From Lycium barbarum (lineage: Eukaryota; Streptophyta; Magnoliopsida; Solanales; Solanaceae), in NCBI RefSeq assembly GCF_019175385.1, contig NC_083338.1, forward strand, positions 64,574,884 to 64,638,883: a stretch of 64,000 nt of DNA, given 5' to 3'. Shown in pieces: positions 47,128-58,664 of this stretch. Within the stretch, counting starts at the first letter, position 1. Every line of letters begins with the position of its first letter. The notes beneath the pieces are model-generated. The model was not told the DNA's origin. It saw nothing but the letters and a program-made list of their open reading frames with translations, and did no database searches. The position numbers and the translations under genes were made by a program.

Positions 47128-47971
47128 TGTCACACCCCGACCTCGCTGGGGTGTGATGGGCACCCGACCCTTACTTAGGGCCGACCGAACCCTCAGACTC
47201 TCGCTGCACATAAAATCACGTCAACTCTTTTTTTTTTATTTAAAACAAATAATAAAGTACATAGCAAAACTTTTCTTTAAGAAATATTCTTTCTCGTGGC
47301 TTTCAAGCCGAACAAATTTGTGATCATACAAAATTCATTACGTACACAGACCGACAACCAATACCCACGACACTATCTGCAGAGTCTCTAGTAAGATCCC
47401 AAAAGCATAACATACAGAATCTGACTCGGCAGCACTCCGGGAACAAATGGAGCTTGCCATCTGCACTGGAACATCTTCCATCTGTCCTCAACTCAACTGG
47501 GAGTACCTGCGCGGCATGAAACGCAGCCCCCGAAGAACAGGGGGTCATTACGGAAATGTACCGAGTATGTAAAGCAGAAATAGAAATATAACAACATAAG
47601 CTAGGGGTGTAGAACTATAGCCGACTGAAGCATAGTCCGGCTCAATCATGCAGAAGCAACACCAACAGAATCATTCTCCGAATCCGCTATCCAGAAATGT
47701 AACAGGCAGAACCATGCATGCAGAATCATAAACTTACACAAGCACAAGTAGTATACATTTACCTCAGGTTTCGGCCCTTTAGTGAGAGGCGCAATGGACA
47801 GTGCACTGGGGTGTGCACGAATAACCAGGTCGCCACAGGGTCGCCTCTAGTGCACAAGTCATACCCAAGAGGTTCCAGCAGGCAAATACGGCAGTTAGAA
47901 TGTCAAAATGCTTTACTTTCTTTTGAAAAACATTTTTGTTTCACACATATAAAAGAATCAACGCACAATTT

Positions 47972-48327
47972 CCGCGGCCATAAGTCTAGCGGTCGCTACC
48001 ACACATACCGCGGCCAAGTACCCAGCGGTCACTATCACACGTACCGCGGCCAAGGGTCCAGCGGTTATAATCACACATACCGCGACCAAAAGTCCAGTGG
48101 TTACAATCACACATACCGCGGTCGAGGGTCCAGCGGTCACAATCACACATTTGACATACCGCGGTCAAGGGTCCAGCGGTCTATGTCAGGCACAATCACA
48201 AGTGCGGCAGACGCGGTCAAGGGTCCAGCAGTCAATGCCACACGTCCGGCATGACGCGGTCAAGGGTCCAGCTGTCAATGTCGGACACGCCGCGGTCGAG
48301 GGTCCAGCGGCCAATATTACATATGCG
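47972..48327. repeat. 36-bp minisatellite in the E10 3' LTR
   Basis: About nine to ten units follow the pattern CCGCGGCCAAGGGTCCAGCG plus a variable spacer. The first are 36 bp; later ones are longer or shorter. Within a unit CCGC and GCGG can pair, so each may form a small hairpin. Confidence 0.88.
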
Positions 48328-49960
48328 CATATTCACATAACCGGCCCGGGACTCGGTGAAATAGAAAACAACCATACAGGATACCAAATCACTACTTCCC
48401 AAACATAAATCACACGTGCCAGGATCATGCATCACACAAGATTCAGGTATGCTAAAATCGTATATCAGAAAATACAGAAGATAAGTAGTTTATCCAAATT
48501 ATCAGGGTAAGGTTTTCAAAACGTTTTAGATGTCAAAAACATTTTATAACGCTCATGAAGGTGGTCATAACACCTATCGTATAGTAAACAGCATAATAAC
48601 CAGGAGTTACCTGCGAACTCCGGACAAGAGTACATTGGCTAAAGCCATACAGCACATATCAGGGTTTCTGTCCCCGCAGTTGGTTCAATAATAATTAAAA
48701 TCCGTCTCAGGATAGAAAAAATATCTCCTGTTTAGTAGTCGGGACAATATCCATAAGTCCCTAGACTTGTCGCACCGAAGTGAGACAAACAAAACCATAG
48801 GAGGGGCGCCGGGGGTAACGGGCCCACCTCGGGTCAAGTCGGGGTGGCGGACATGAATCACGCCCATTAGACTCTACGGAGTCATCCAGGAAAGTTTCGG
48901 AGTGATTGGATTACATTTGTGAAAGTTATGGAGGTTTAACCATTTTTTTTCAACAAAAGCACCTTTTGAAGTTCAATTGAATTGAATGAATAGTACCAAG
49001 AAATCAATCTCGGTTTCCGATGAGCAGAATTGCCCCCGAGGCTAAAATCTCCACCTAGCACACCTAGGACATGCCAAAGAACAAAGGGGAAGGCTTTACA
49101 TACCTCGATTGCGCCTTATGCTCGCTTGGCTTCAATTCCAATTTCGTCCAGAATCTACAAATGGTCATGTTTACCAATTGTCAATTTCAAGCTTTTCAAG
49201 AATCTAAGCTTAATCACATAATTGCCTACCGAAATTTCGGCAGCATTTCCCCTATAAACTCGCCTATCCGAATTTCCAATTGCTCTCCTGTTGACACAGA
49301 AATACCAACAATAACATATGGACACAACCATATCTTCAATTCTTTTATTTCAACAGGAACAACAACATATCAAAACAACCCCCAACTATAACATAACGAT
49401 GCCCGAAATTCTGATGAACACTTGCAATACACCAAGCAGCCCATATGCACTTCTTATACCTTATTTGATGCAATATTTTCAGAAAATTTCAGGGAAATAC
49501 AACAGCAGCCACTCGACACCACATCATCTACTCATGTGCAATAAAACCACATTATTATCTCTATAATCCTTACAACAACCCACAACAATTTAACTCCAAC
49601 TCTAACCATTAAATTCCTTCACTCTCCTCACATATCCATGATTACAACAACCAAAATATTAATTCAAATCAGTCCATCAATTTCAATTAAAACAACCCCT
49701 CACCCATAAATTTCAACAAAACAACAAACGAGTTTATAATGTTGTTTTCTCCGTTCTAATTCGTTAAAACTCTAAATAAACACTTTAATAACATAAAAGG
49801 AATTTTACAAATACCTTATCAGAAGCTCCACCACGAAAATTTCATCCCCCAAGACCAATATTTATCTCAAATTGAAGGCAACGCAACGTACAACGTTTTT
49901 CTCTTCATGAGCTTCGGGATTCGGAGCCTGGATTTTGATCAAAATGGCTTCCTTAGCCTA

Positions 49961-49962
<2 letters not shown>

Positions 49963-49992
<30 letters not shown>

Positions 49993-49993
49993 A
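49963..49993. repeat. CT microsatellite
   Basis: A (CT)n run of about 30 bp. The homologous run in the 5' LTR (about 54834-54852) is shorter by several units. Confidence 0.95.
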
Positions 49994-50569
49994 ATGTTTT
50001 TGGAGGATATTAGCTGAAAATGATCAGCCCTCAAGTGAATTTGCCATATATATTAACGTTAATGGGCCTCATGGGCCGAAACATTAGTGTTTGGGTCGGG
50101 TCCAAACTTGCTGCCCTGCCAGCCCAAATTGCATCGTCCATATTTCCCTTTTCAAATATCATTTTGACGAGCGGTTTGTTGCGTTGGAAACGAGACTCGA
50201 TGAACTTAATTTTAGGCTTTTGAAACACCTTAAAACTCCTCATATACTAGGATATATGCCCCCAACAATATGGGCTAAAAATCTGGTCCGAGATTTTACT
50301 GAAGTTGTTTGGATTCATTTCGTTCAGCTTCGTTTAACTTCTAATCCTCTTCCGACCCTCATGTAACCTCTTATACATACATATACATACTCATATACGC
50401 TCATAACGCGATTTCAAATCCTTTAGGTTACGATGTCACCTCGGGATACTTAAGGCAACCATATATATATAATGATATTCTTACTAACTCGATTAACTTT
50501 CCTTGAACTTTCTTAACTCATTCTTTCTTGTCTTAATTAAAATAACACGGACTCTTACGGGGTATAACA

Positions 50570-50605
50570 TCCTTCCCCCCTTAGGAACATTCGTCCCCGA
50601 ATGTC
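50570..50605 (-). other. E10 polypurine tract and hairpin
   Basis: TCCTTCCCCCCTTAG on the plus strand abuts the LTR. It is followed by AACATTCG-TCCC-CGAATGTC (50586-50605); the stem keeps seven pairs while loop and outer base differ from other copies. Confidence 0.8.
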
Positions 50606-51003
50606 AAATTAGTCCTACATAAGTATACTGCTTCTGGTGATGTTATAACGAATCATTTGTAACTTGAACTCATCTATCATGCTGTGCCTTTCTTTACTTA
50701 GCCTAATTCCATTCTCCACCTTACATCTGTTAATATTGATCTTCCAAATATAGTAGACACTATTTAGCTACCTCTGTAATCGACTGCAACTTACCATGTC
50801 CATCTACACTTGAAGCTTAAGTCGAGTTCTTCTTGATCGTCCTCTTTAAATTCACTGTCCTCTTGTAACTAGCTCGTTCTGACCATCTCACCTAAACCAT
50901 TTCGCAATTTCCCTTAATCCTACTTATAACACTTCAAGCATATTATCTCGTGTCGTTTCTCTATTTTTGACTCAACTCTTCTATCGCCCCTTTACTCAGG
51001 TTC

Positions 51004-51048
51004 ACCTGGGTCCCCAATCCCTCCTGAAATGATCTCCAGAAATTTGCT
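51004..51048 (-). pseudogene. Integrase-coding remnant in E10
   Basis: On the minus strand these 45 bp translate without a break as [15 protein letters not shown]6, E7 and E12 have the matching peptide in the integrase core (for example [12 protein letters not shown] in E12 near 63045-63085), just after TDRGAQFT. Nothing else of integrase is recognisable beside it. This links the non-autonomous E10 to a Gypsy ancestor. Confidence 0.82.
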
Positions 51049-51693
51049 GATCATATATGCTTTCCCAAAATAAAATTTCCCAAGTAAGGATGATGCTTCT
51101 TACGAATGACATGGAGGGTATCTCTTAGAATTTAACCCAACATAATAGATTTTCCCTATCGGTATCGACTTTCAAAACATGCTAAGAACTTATATCTCAT
51201 TTTCCTATTCATATTTCTGGAAATATTTGGGCAGAGGTTCCTCTGTATTTCGTACTATCCCAAAACCTGCACGCAGGAAATACCGACCATGCCTCACAGG
51301 GCCAAAACACATACGTATATACACATCATATCACATCGTATCATAGCCACACAGGGCTAACAATTTCAAATAAAAGTATAAAGGGGTCGAGACTTACCTT
51401 GCGTGCCCAACTCAAACGGCACTGGTGACACATTCCTGTTTACTCTCCTCTTCAATTTTTACCCTTACGTATCAATCATACTTCAAACACCTTGTCCGAC
51501 ATACGTCTTTCACACCATTGCTTACCGGTATACTGTGTAGCCTCTAATATCATCAGTTGTTCCCTTACGTCGATACTGTTCTCCAGCTGAAATTAAGGGT
51601 TAGTAAAAAGGAAATTCCTTTCCTACAGCTGGCTCTATCGCACGGTCCAGGATTCAAATAAGATCAACAATCCCTAGATGACCCGTAGTCTCT

Positions 51694-51728
51694 TGTTTAT
51701 AGATGTGGCGCGCAACACACCATAAACA
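51694..51728 (-). other. E10 leader hairpin with palindromic loop GCGCGC
   Basis: In element sense TGTTTATGGTGTG pairs with CACATCTATAAACA with one bulged base. The loop TTGCGCGC equals that of the autonomous E7. Confidence 0.77.
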
Positions 51729-51774
51729 GGACTCTACCAGACACGACTTTGCAGACAACCCCTAGGACAGACCT

Positions 51775-51786
51775 GCTCTGATACCA
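51775..51786 (-). other. E10 primer-binding site
   Basis: GCTCTGATACCA on the plus strand is the complement of the initiator tRNA-Met type site, 3 bp from the LTR. Confidence 0.88.
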
Positions 51787-51789
51787 CTC

Positions 51790-54700
51790 TGTCACACCCC
51801 GACCTCGCTGGGGTGTGATGGGCACCCGACCCTTACTTAGGGCCGAGCGAACCCTCAGACTCTCGCTGCACATAAAATCACGTCAACTCTTTTTTTTTTA
51901 TTTAAAACAAATAATAAAGTACATAGCAAAACTTTTCTTTCAGAAATATTCTTTCTCGTGGCTTTCAAGCCGAACAAATTTGTGATCATACAAAATTCAT
52001 TACGTACACAGACCGACAACCAATACCCACGACACTGTCTGCAAAGTCTCTAGTAAGATCCCAAAAGCATAACATACAGAATCTGACTCGGCAGCACTCC
52101 GGGAACAAATGGAGCTTGCCATCTGCACTGGAACATCTTCCATCTGTCCTCAACTCAACTGGGAGTACCTGCGCGGCATGAAACGCAGCCCCCGAAGAAC
52201 AGGGGGTCAGTACGGAAATGTACCGAGTATGTAAAGCAGAAATATAACAATATAAGCAAAACTGAGCCAGAAGTATAGAATTAGAACAGGTAGTATCAGA
52301 TCCGAGTCCGAAACGGAAATACAGAGTGTATGGCCAGGACCACGATATATATCATAAGCACGGGGTGTAGCCGTCTAAATCGTGATATGAAACAGAGGTA
52401 CAAAGCCTAACTGGCAGGATCATCGTGCGGATCGGGGCACAGAGTGCGACTGACATACCCGCAACCGAAGCTAGGGGTGTAGAACTATAGCCGACTGAAG
52501 CATAGTCCGGCTCAATCATGTAGAAGCAACACCAACAGAATCATTCTCCGAATCCGCTATCCAGAAATGTAACAGGCAGAACCATGCATGCAGAATCATA
52601 AACTTACACAAGCACAGGTAGTATACATTTACCTCAGGTTTCGGCCCTTTAGTGAGGGGCGCAATGGACAGTGCACTGGGGTGTGCACGAATAACCAGGT
52701 CGCCACAGGGTCGCCTCTATTGCACAAGTCATACCCAAGAGGTTCCAGTAGGCAAATACGGCAGTTAGAATGTCAAAATGCTTTACTTTCTTTTGAAAAA
52801 CATTTTTGTTTCACACATATAAAAGAATCAACGCACAATTTCCGCGGCCATAAGTCTAGCGGTCGCTACCACGCATACCGCGGCCAAGTACCCAGCGGTC
52901 ACAATCACACGTACCGCGGCCAAGGGTCCAGCGGTTATAATCACACATACCGCGACCAAAAGACCAGCGGTTACAATCACACATACCGCGGTCGAGGGTC
53001 CAGCGGTCACAATCACACATTTGACATACCGCGGTCAAGGGTCCAGCGGTCTATGTCAGGCACAATCACAAGTGCGGCAGACGCGGTCAAGGGTCCAGCA
53101 GTCAATGCCACACGTCCGGCATGACGCGGTCAAGGGTCCAACTGTCAATGTCGGACACGCCGCGGTCGAGGGTCCAGCGGCCAATATTACATATGCGCAT
53201 ATTCACATAACCGGCCCGGGACTCGGTGAAATAGAAAACAACCACACAGGATACCAAATCACTACTTCCCAAACATAAATCACACGTGCCAGGATCATGC
53301 ATCACACAAGATTCAGGTATGCTAAAATCGTATATCAGAAAATACAGAAGATAAGTAGTTTATCCAAATTATCAGGGTAAGGTTTTCAAAACGTTTTAGA
53401 TGTCAAAAACATTTTATAACGCTCATGAAGATGGTCATAACACCTATCGTATAGTAAACAGCATAATAACCAGGAGTTACCTGCGAACTCCGGACAAGAG
53501 TACATTGGCTAAAGCCATACAGCACATATCAGGGTTTCTGTCCCCGCAGTTGGTTCAATAATAATTAAAATCCGTCTCAGGATAGATAAAATATCTCCCG
53601 TTTAGTAGTCTGGACAATAGCCATAAGTCCCTAGACTTGTCGCACCGAAGTGAGACAAACAAAACCATAGGAGGGGCGCCGGGGGTAACGGGCCCACCTC
53701 GGGTCAAGTCGGGGTGGTGGACATGAATCACGCCCATTAGACTCTACGGAGTCATCCAGGAAAGTTTCGGAGTGATTGGATTACATTTGTGAAAGTTATG
53801 GAGGTTTAACCATTTTTTTTCAACAAAAGCACATTTTGAAGTTCATTTGAATTGAATTAATAGTACCAAGAAATCAATCTCGGTTTCCGATGAGCAGAAT
53901 TGCCCCCGAGGCTAAAATCTCCACCTAGCACACCTAGGACATGCCAAAGAACAAAAGGGAAGGCTTTACATACCTCGATTGCGCCTTATGCTCGCTTGGC
54001 TTCAATTCCAATTTCGTCCAGAATCTACAAATGGTCATGTTTACCAATTGTCAATTTCAAGCTTTTCAAGAATCTAAGTTTAATCACATAATTGCCTACC
54101 GAAATTTCGGCAGCATTTCCCCTATAAACTCGCCTATCCGAATTTCCAATTGCTCTCCTGTTGACACAGAAATACCAACAATAACATATGGACACAACCA
54201 TATCTTCAATTCTTTTATTTCAACAGGAACAACAACATATCAAAACAACCCCCAACTATAACATAACGATGCCCGAAATTCTAATGAACACTTGCAATAC
54301 ACCAAGCAGCCCATATGCACTTCTTATACCTTATTTGATGCAATATTTTCAGAAAATTTCAGGGAAATACAACAGCAGCCACTCGACACCACATCATCTA
54401 CTCATGTGCAATAAAACCACATTATTATCTCTATAATCCTTACAACAACCCACAACAATTTAACTCCAACTCTAACCATTAAATTCCTTCACTCTCCTCA
54501 CATATCCATGATTACAACAACCAAAATATTAATTCAAATCAGTCCATCAATTTCAATTAAAACAGCCCCTCACCCATAAATTTCAACAAAACAACAAACG
54601 AGTTTATAATGTTGTTTTCTCCGTTCTAATTCGTTAATACTTTAAATAAACACTTTAATAACATAAAAGGAATTTTACAAATACCTTATCATAAGCTCCA

Positions 54701-55422
54701 CCACGAAAATTTCATCCCCCAAGACCAATATTTATCTCAAATTGAAGGCAACGCAACGTACAACGTTTTTCTCTTCATGAGCTTCGGGATTCGGAGCCTG
54801 GATTTTGATCAAAATGGCTTCCTTAGCCTAGGATCTCTCTCTCTCTCTCTCTAATGTTTTTGGAGGATATTAGCTGAAAATGATCAGCCCTCAAGTGAAT
54901 ATATATTAACGTTAATGGGCCTCATGGGCCGAAACATTAGTGTTTGGGTCGGGTCCAAACTTGCTGCCCTGCCAGCCCAAATTGCATCGTCCATATTTCC
55001 TTTTTCAAATATCATTTTGACGTGAGGTTTGTTGCGTTGGAAACTAGACTCGATGAACTTCATTTTAGGCTTTTGAAACACCTTAAAACTCCTCATATAC
55101 TTGGAGATATGCCCCCAACAATATGGGCTAAAAATTTGGTCCGAGATTTTACTGAAGTTGTTTGGATTCATTTCGTTCAGCTTCGTTTAACTTCTAATCC
55201 TCTTCCGACCCTCATGTAACCTCTTATACATACATATACATACTCATATACGCTCATAACGCGATTTCAAATCCTTTAGGTTAAGATGTCACCTCGGGAT
55301 ACTTAAGGCAACCATATATATATAACGATATTCTTACTAACTCGATTAACTTTCCTTGAACTTTCTTAACTCATTCTTTCTTGTCTTAATTAAAATAACA
55401 CGGACTCTTACGGGGTATAACA
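51790..55422 (-). repeat. E10 5' LTR
   Basis: This is 3,633 bp and nearly identical to 47128-50569 apart from the extra 214 bp (52254-52467), the CT run length and a short deletion near the TATA-like stretch (about 54900). It carries the same minisatellite and palindrome (54096-54113). Confidence 0.93.
52842..53197. repeat. 36-bp minisatellite in the E10 5' LTR
   Basis: Same array as 47972-48327 with the same unit order and only a few substitutions, so the array has not changed copy number since E10 inserted. Confidence 0.88.
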
Positions 55423-55427
55423 TACTC

Positions 55428-55615
55428 CACGTTTTGTAATTCCCGAAATTAATTTCCAAAATTCCAAATTTGCCCTTGGCCTTATTCGACACTTCCACAT
55501 TAATATTCTTTCATACACAACTCCTATGTCAAATAAAAATTAATTATGACCTTATTTCTTACAAGTCAAGATTGTTTTCAAATTTTTCCAACGTGTGAAA
55601 ACACGGGATATAACA
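55428..55615 (-). mobile_element. E9 solo LTR, right piece
   Basis: This resumes the E9 LTR after E10 and ends CACGGGATATAACA, followed by AGAAG, the E9 target duplicate. It aligns with 61906-62093 of the E12 LTR. Confidence 0.9.
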
Positions 55616-57674
55616 AGAAGTCAGCGAAATTTCAGTGGAACAATGCTTGTGAGCGTAGTTTCCAAGAGCTGAAGGATAGACTGACTTCAGCCCCAGTGTT
55701 AATGCTTCCAGAAGGATCAGATGGCTATGTGTATATTGTGATGCCTTCGGCATGGGATTATGATGCGTATTTATGCAGCACGGGAAGGTTATTGCATATG
55801 CCTCGAGACAGTTGCGAAAACATGAACAGAATTATCTCACTCATGATCTTGAGCTAGCTGCGGTCATTCATGCATTGAAAATGTGGAGATAATACTTATA
55901 TTGTGTGCACGTGGACATCTATACGGATCACAAAAGCCTTCAATATATTTTCAAACAGAAGGAGTTGAACCTGCGGCAAACACGATGGTTAGAAGTACTG
56001 AAGGATTACGATTTGAACATTCTATATCATCCAGGAAAGGCGAATGTAGTAGCAGATGCACTTAGCCGCCGATCGATGGGTAGTTTATGTGGAGTTCCTT
56101 CAGAAAAGCGAGAAATGGTTCGTGAGGTCCATCGGTTAGCAAGGCTCGGCGTACGGCCAATTGATTCAGGAGATGCAAGTATTAGCATCAATGACCCCAC
56201 AGTTTCATCATTGAATCTAGAAGTGAAGGAACGACAATATGAAGATCCTCCGTTAGGCCACTATCGAGATCTATCTCAGGAAAAGGAAAAGTGTCCATTT
56301 GAAGTTTCCATAGAAGGGGTTCTTAGATATCGAGGCCGGCTATGTGTACCGAATGTGGCAAACTTGCGCCAATGGATTTTAGAGGAAGCACATTATTCCT
56401 GGTATTCTATTCATCCAGGTGCAACCAAGATGTACCACGATCTCAAATTGATGTATTGGTGGGATGGCATCAAGCGAGACATAGCAGAATTTGTAGCACA
56501 GTACCCAAATTGCCAGCAAGTGAAGGCCGAGCATCAAAAACCAGGAGGCTTATTGCAAGCAATTGAGATTCCTACGTGGAAATGGGAAGAAACTAATATG
56601 GATTTTGTGGTAGGATTACCCCGTACGCGAGGGAAGTATGATTCTATATGGGTGATCGTGGATAGACTCACGAAAGCAGCTCATTTTCTCCCCGTTAGAA
56701 CCACATATTCAGCGGAAGATTATGCTAAATTGTATCTCAAGGAGATTGTACGACTTCACGGTATTCCTTTGGCCATTATCACAGACAGAGGGGCACAATT
56801 CACAGCCAAGTTCTGGAAGTCCTTTCAAGAAGGTCTAGGTACCCATGTTAAGCTCGGCACGACGTTCCATCCGCAGACCGACGGATAAGCCAAGCATACT
56901 ATTCAGACCTTGGAAGATATGGTACGAGCGTGTGTGCTAGACTTTGGTGGTAGTTGGGATGAGCATTTTCCTCTTATTGAATTTGCCTATAATAACAGCT
57001 ATCATTCCAGTATTAAAATGGCTCCATACGAGGCCTTATATGGAAGAAAATGCAGATCTCCAATTGGATGGTTTGAAACCGGAGAAGTACAATTGATAGG
57101 CCCCGACTTGATCCAACAAGCAGTTGAAAAGGTTAAAGTGATTTGAGACCGACTGTTAACAGCTCAAAGTCGCCAAAAGTCTTATGAAGATAATCGCCGA
57201 CGAGATTTGGAATTTCACGTGGGCGATTGGGTGTTCCTGAAGGTATCGCCGATGAAGGGAGTGATGAGATTTGGCAAGAAGGGAAAGCTAAGTCCCAGAT
57301 ATATCGGACCCTACCAAATCATTCGCAAGGTGAGTCGAGTAGCCTATGAATTGGACTTGCCTTCAGAGCTCGAATCCGTGCATCCAGTATTCCATGTTTC
57401 GATGCTCCGCAAGTGTACTAGAGACCCAACAAGAATAGTTCCGGTTGATGATGTGAAAGTAACAGAGAAGCTAACATACGAGGAAATGCCCATTGCCATT
57501 TTGCATAGACAAGTACGAAGGCTTCGGAATAAAGAGGTTGCTTCAGTCAAAGTTCTATGGCGGAACAATTATCGGGAAGAAATGACTTGGAAAGCGGAGG
57601 AGAAGATGAAATCTATGTACCCCCATTTGTTCCAATCCCCAGAAGAGATTCAAGATGAGACGTCGATGATGTAA
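55616..57674 (+). pseudogene. pol: Gypsy pol of E7, second part (RNase H, integrase, chromodomain)
   Basis: After the AGAAG duplicate pol resumes with SAKFQW, the start of the RNase H region. An extra base near 55730 shifts the frame; stops follow at about 55767 and 55889. From 55905 RNase H ends (YTDHKSLQ, intact Asp) and integrase begins. In its HHCC finger the first Cys is Tyr (YPNC). The core shows [11 protein letters not shown], then DG-stop-AKHT (TAA, 56886-56888) where E6 has Gln. Another stop is TGA at 57144-57146, probably from CGA. The last frame (57207-57674) has RYIGPY and a chromodomain ending YPHLF. Loss of a zinc ligand plus stops and a frameshift make it inactive. Confidence 0.93.
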
Positions 57675-57842
57675 GGTATGTATGTTTTAATTTTATGTTT
57701 TTGGTCGTGTGTGGCCATAAATGTGTTGATATTGTGATATAGCCCTGTGAGGCGAAGATATTGTGGGTTGTTGTAATGGGAAGGTAGTGTCCAAATTACA
57801 AAGGAAACTCTGGCAAAGTTTTTCTAGAATTCCCAAGTGTCG

Positions 57843-57879
57843 AACATTCGAGGACGAATGTTCCAAAAGGGGGGAAGAA
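57843..57879 (+). other. E7 hairpin and polypurine tract
   Basis: AACATTCGAGGACGAATGTT (57843-57862) is identical to that of E6 although the LTRs differ. CCAAAAGGGGGGAAGAA follows and ends at the LTR start. Confidence 0.88.
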
Positions 57880-58664
57880 TGTTACACCTCGGAAATTTTT
57901 TCGTACTTGTGTGATGAGTAGAACTATGAAGGGCTTGAGTGAATGATGTCTTATTAAGTCGGGAATGGCTAATTAAGAATTTTTGGAAATAAGAAAGTCG
58001 CGGAAAATTTTCAGTCCAGTGGTCGTATATGGCACTATACGGCCCGTAAAGTGATTTACGGACCGTATAGTGCAATTGTCTTTCAGCTTGCCAAAAATCT
58101 CAAGTTCTGCCCAGTGTTGATATGGTTAAATACGACCCAGTTTACGGCCCGTAAACTGGTTTACGGACAGTAAACCAGGTCGTAAAATGCCATGTTCCTC
58201 AGCCAAAACTTTCTGTTTTTGAAATGATTAAATACGGCCATGGAGGACGGACCGTAAATCAAAATACGGTCCGTATATGGTGGTTTACGACCACCGTTCA
58301 TCCTGACAATTTTTCATTAAAGGTCAGTTTTGTAATTATTAAAAAGGGACTTAAACTCATTTCACTCCATTTTTCATCAAGACAACCCAGGAGACCTCTA
58401 GAACATTCCAAATATCTCTTCCATAAGAATCAAAGGAAACATCAAGGTCAACACCACCAAATTCATGAAATCAAGTGTAAGAACACAACAAAGGATCATC
58501 TAAGTGAAGAAATTTCAAAGAAGGTGGAACTAGGGTTTTGGCTAATTGAAGTATTTCAACATAAGGATTGTTCAACCATCATCCAAGGTAAGTTTCATGA
58601 TTATTCCATGTTGTTTGAAGTATTGGAAAGCTTAGACACTTGAAATGTAGAAGAACATAGAAAT
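57880..58664 (+). repeat. E7 3' LTR, first part
   Basis: This starts TGTTACACCTCGG after the polypurine tract. At about 58030-58290 it holds repeated inverted motifs of the type TTTACGG/CCGTAAA, able to form several hairpins. From 58532 it matches the E7 5' LTR at 30881. At 58665 it is cut by E11. Confidence 0.85.

Larger units (their letters stand above)
47128..50569 (-). repeat. E10 3' LTR
   Basis: This runs from TGTCACACCCCGACC to GGGGTATAACA. It lacks 214 bp present in the 5' LTR (52254-52467), removed between two AAGC tetramers. It contains a CCGCGG minisatellite, the palindrome (49226-49243), a CT microsatellite and a TATA-like stretch ATATATATTA at 50045-50054. The 178-residue frame at 47718-48254 is antisense to the element and mostly encoded by the minisatellite, so I do not call it a gene. 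Confidence 0.93.
50570..51789 (-). mobile_element. E10 internal region, non-coding
   Basis: Only 1.2 kb. The part at 50860-51000 resembles 960-1090 of E1 and 51030-51150 resembles 15980-16100 of E1, with about 18 kb of E1-plus-insert sequence between those two in E1. E10 is therefore a shorter relative of E1 inside, although its LTR ends are of the E5 type. Confidence 0.75.
47128..55422 (-). mobile_element. E10: complete short non-autonomous LTR retrotransposon
   Basis: Two LTRs (47128-50569 and 51790-55422) flank only 1.2 kb. The target duplication is TAATC (47123-47127) against TACTC (55423-55427), one change. Polypurine tract at 50570 and primer-binding site at 51775-51786 set the minus-strand orientation. 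The LTRs are nearly identical over kilobases, so this is probably among the youngest insertions. The interior carries no gene but keeps a 45-bp piece of integrase code, so it appears to descend from an autonomous Gypsy element by deletion. Confidence 0.93.
30881..58664 (+). mobile_element. E7: old Ty3/Gypsy chromovirus, host of the nest
   Basis: The pieces in order are 5' LTR (30881-32564 and 41198-41249, with its first part missing left of E6), primer-binding site and leader (41250-41455), gag-pol (41456-44176 and 55616-57674), polypurine tract and the first part of the 3' LTR (57880-58664). E8 and E9 (which holds E10) interrupt it with clear target duplications, so E7 is older than both. 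Its LTR starts TGTTACACCTCGG, unlike the other families. Confidence 0.88.

Noticed and set aside
47718..48254. 178-residue open frame, repeated at 52588-53124
   Set aside because: It is antisense to E10 and mostly encoded by the minisatellite. Its conservation is explained by the recent duplication of the LTR.
47972..48327. CRISPR-like array
   Set aside because: Units are contiguous variants without unique spacers, in a plant LTR with no cas genes.
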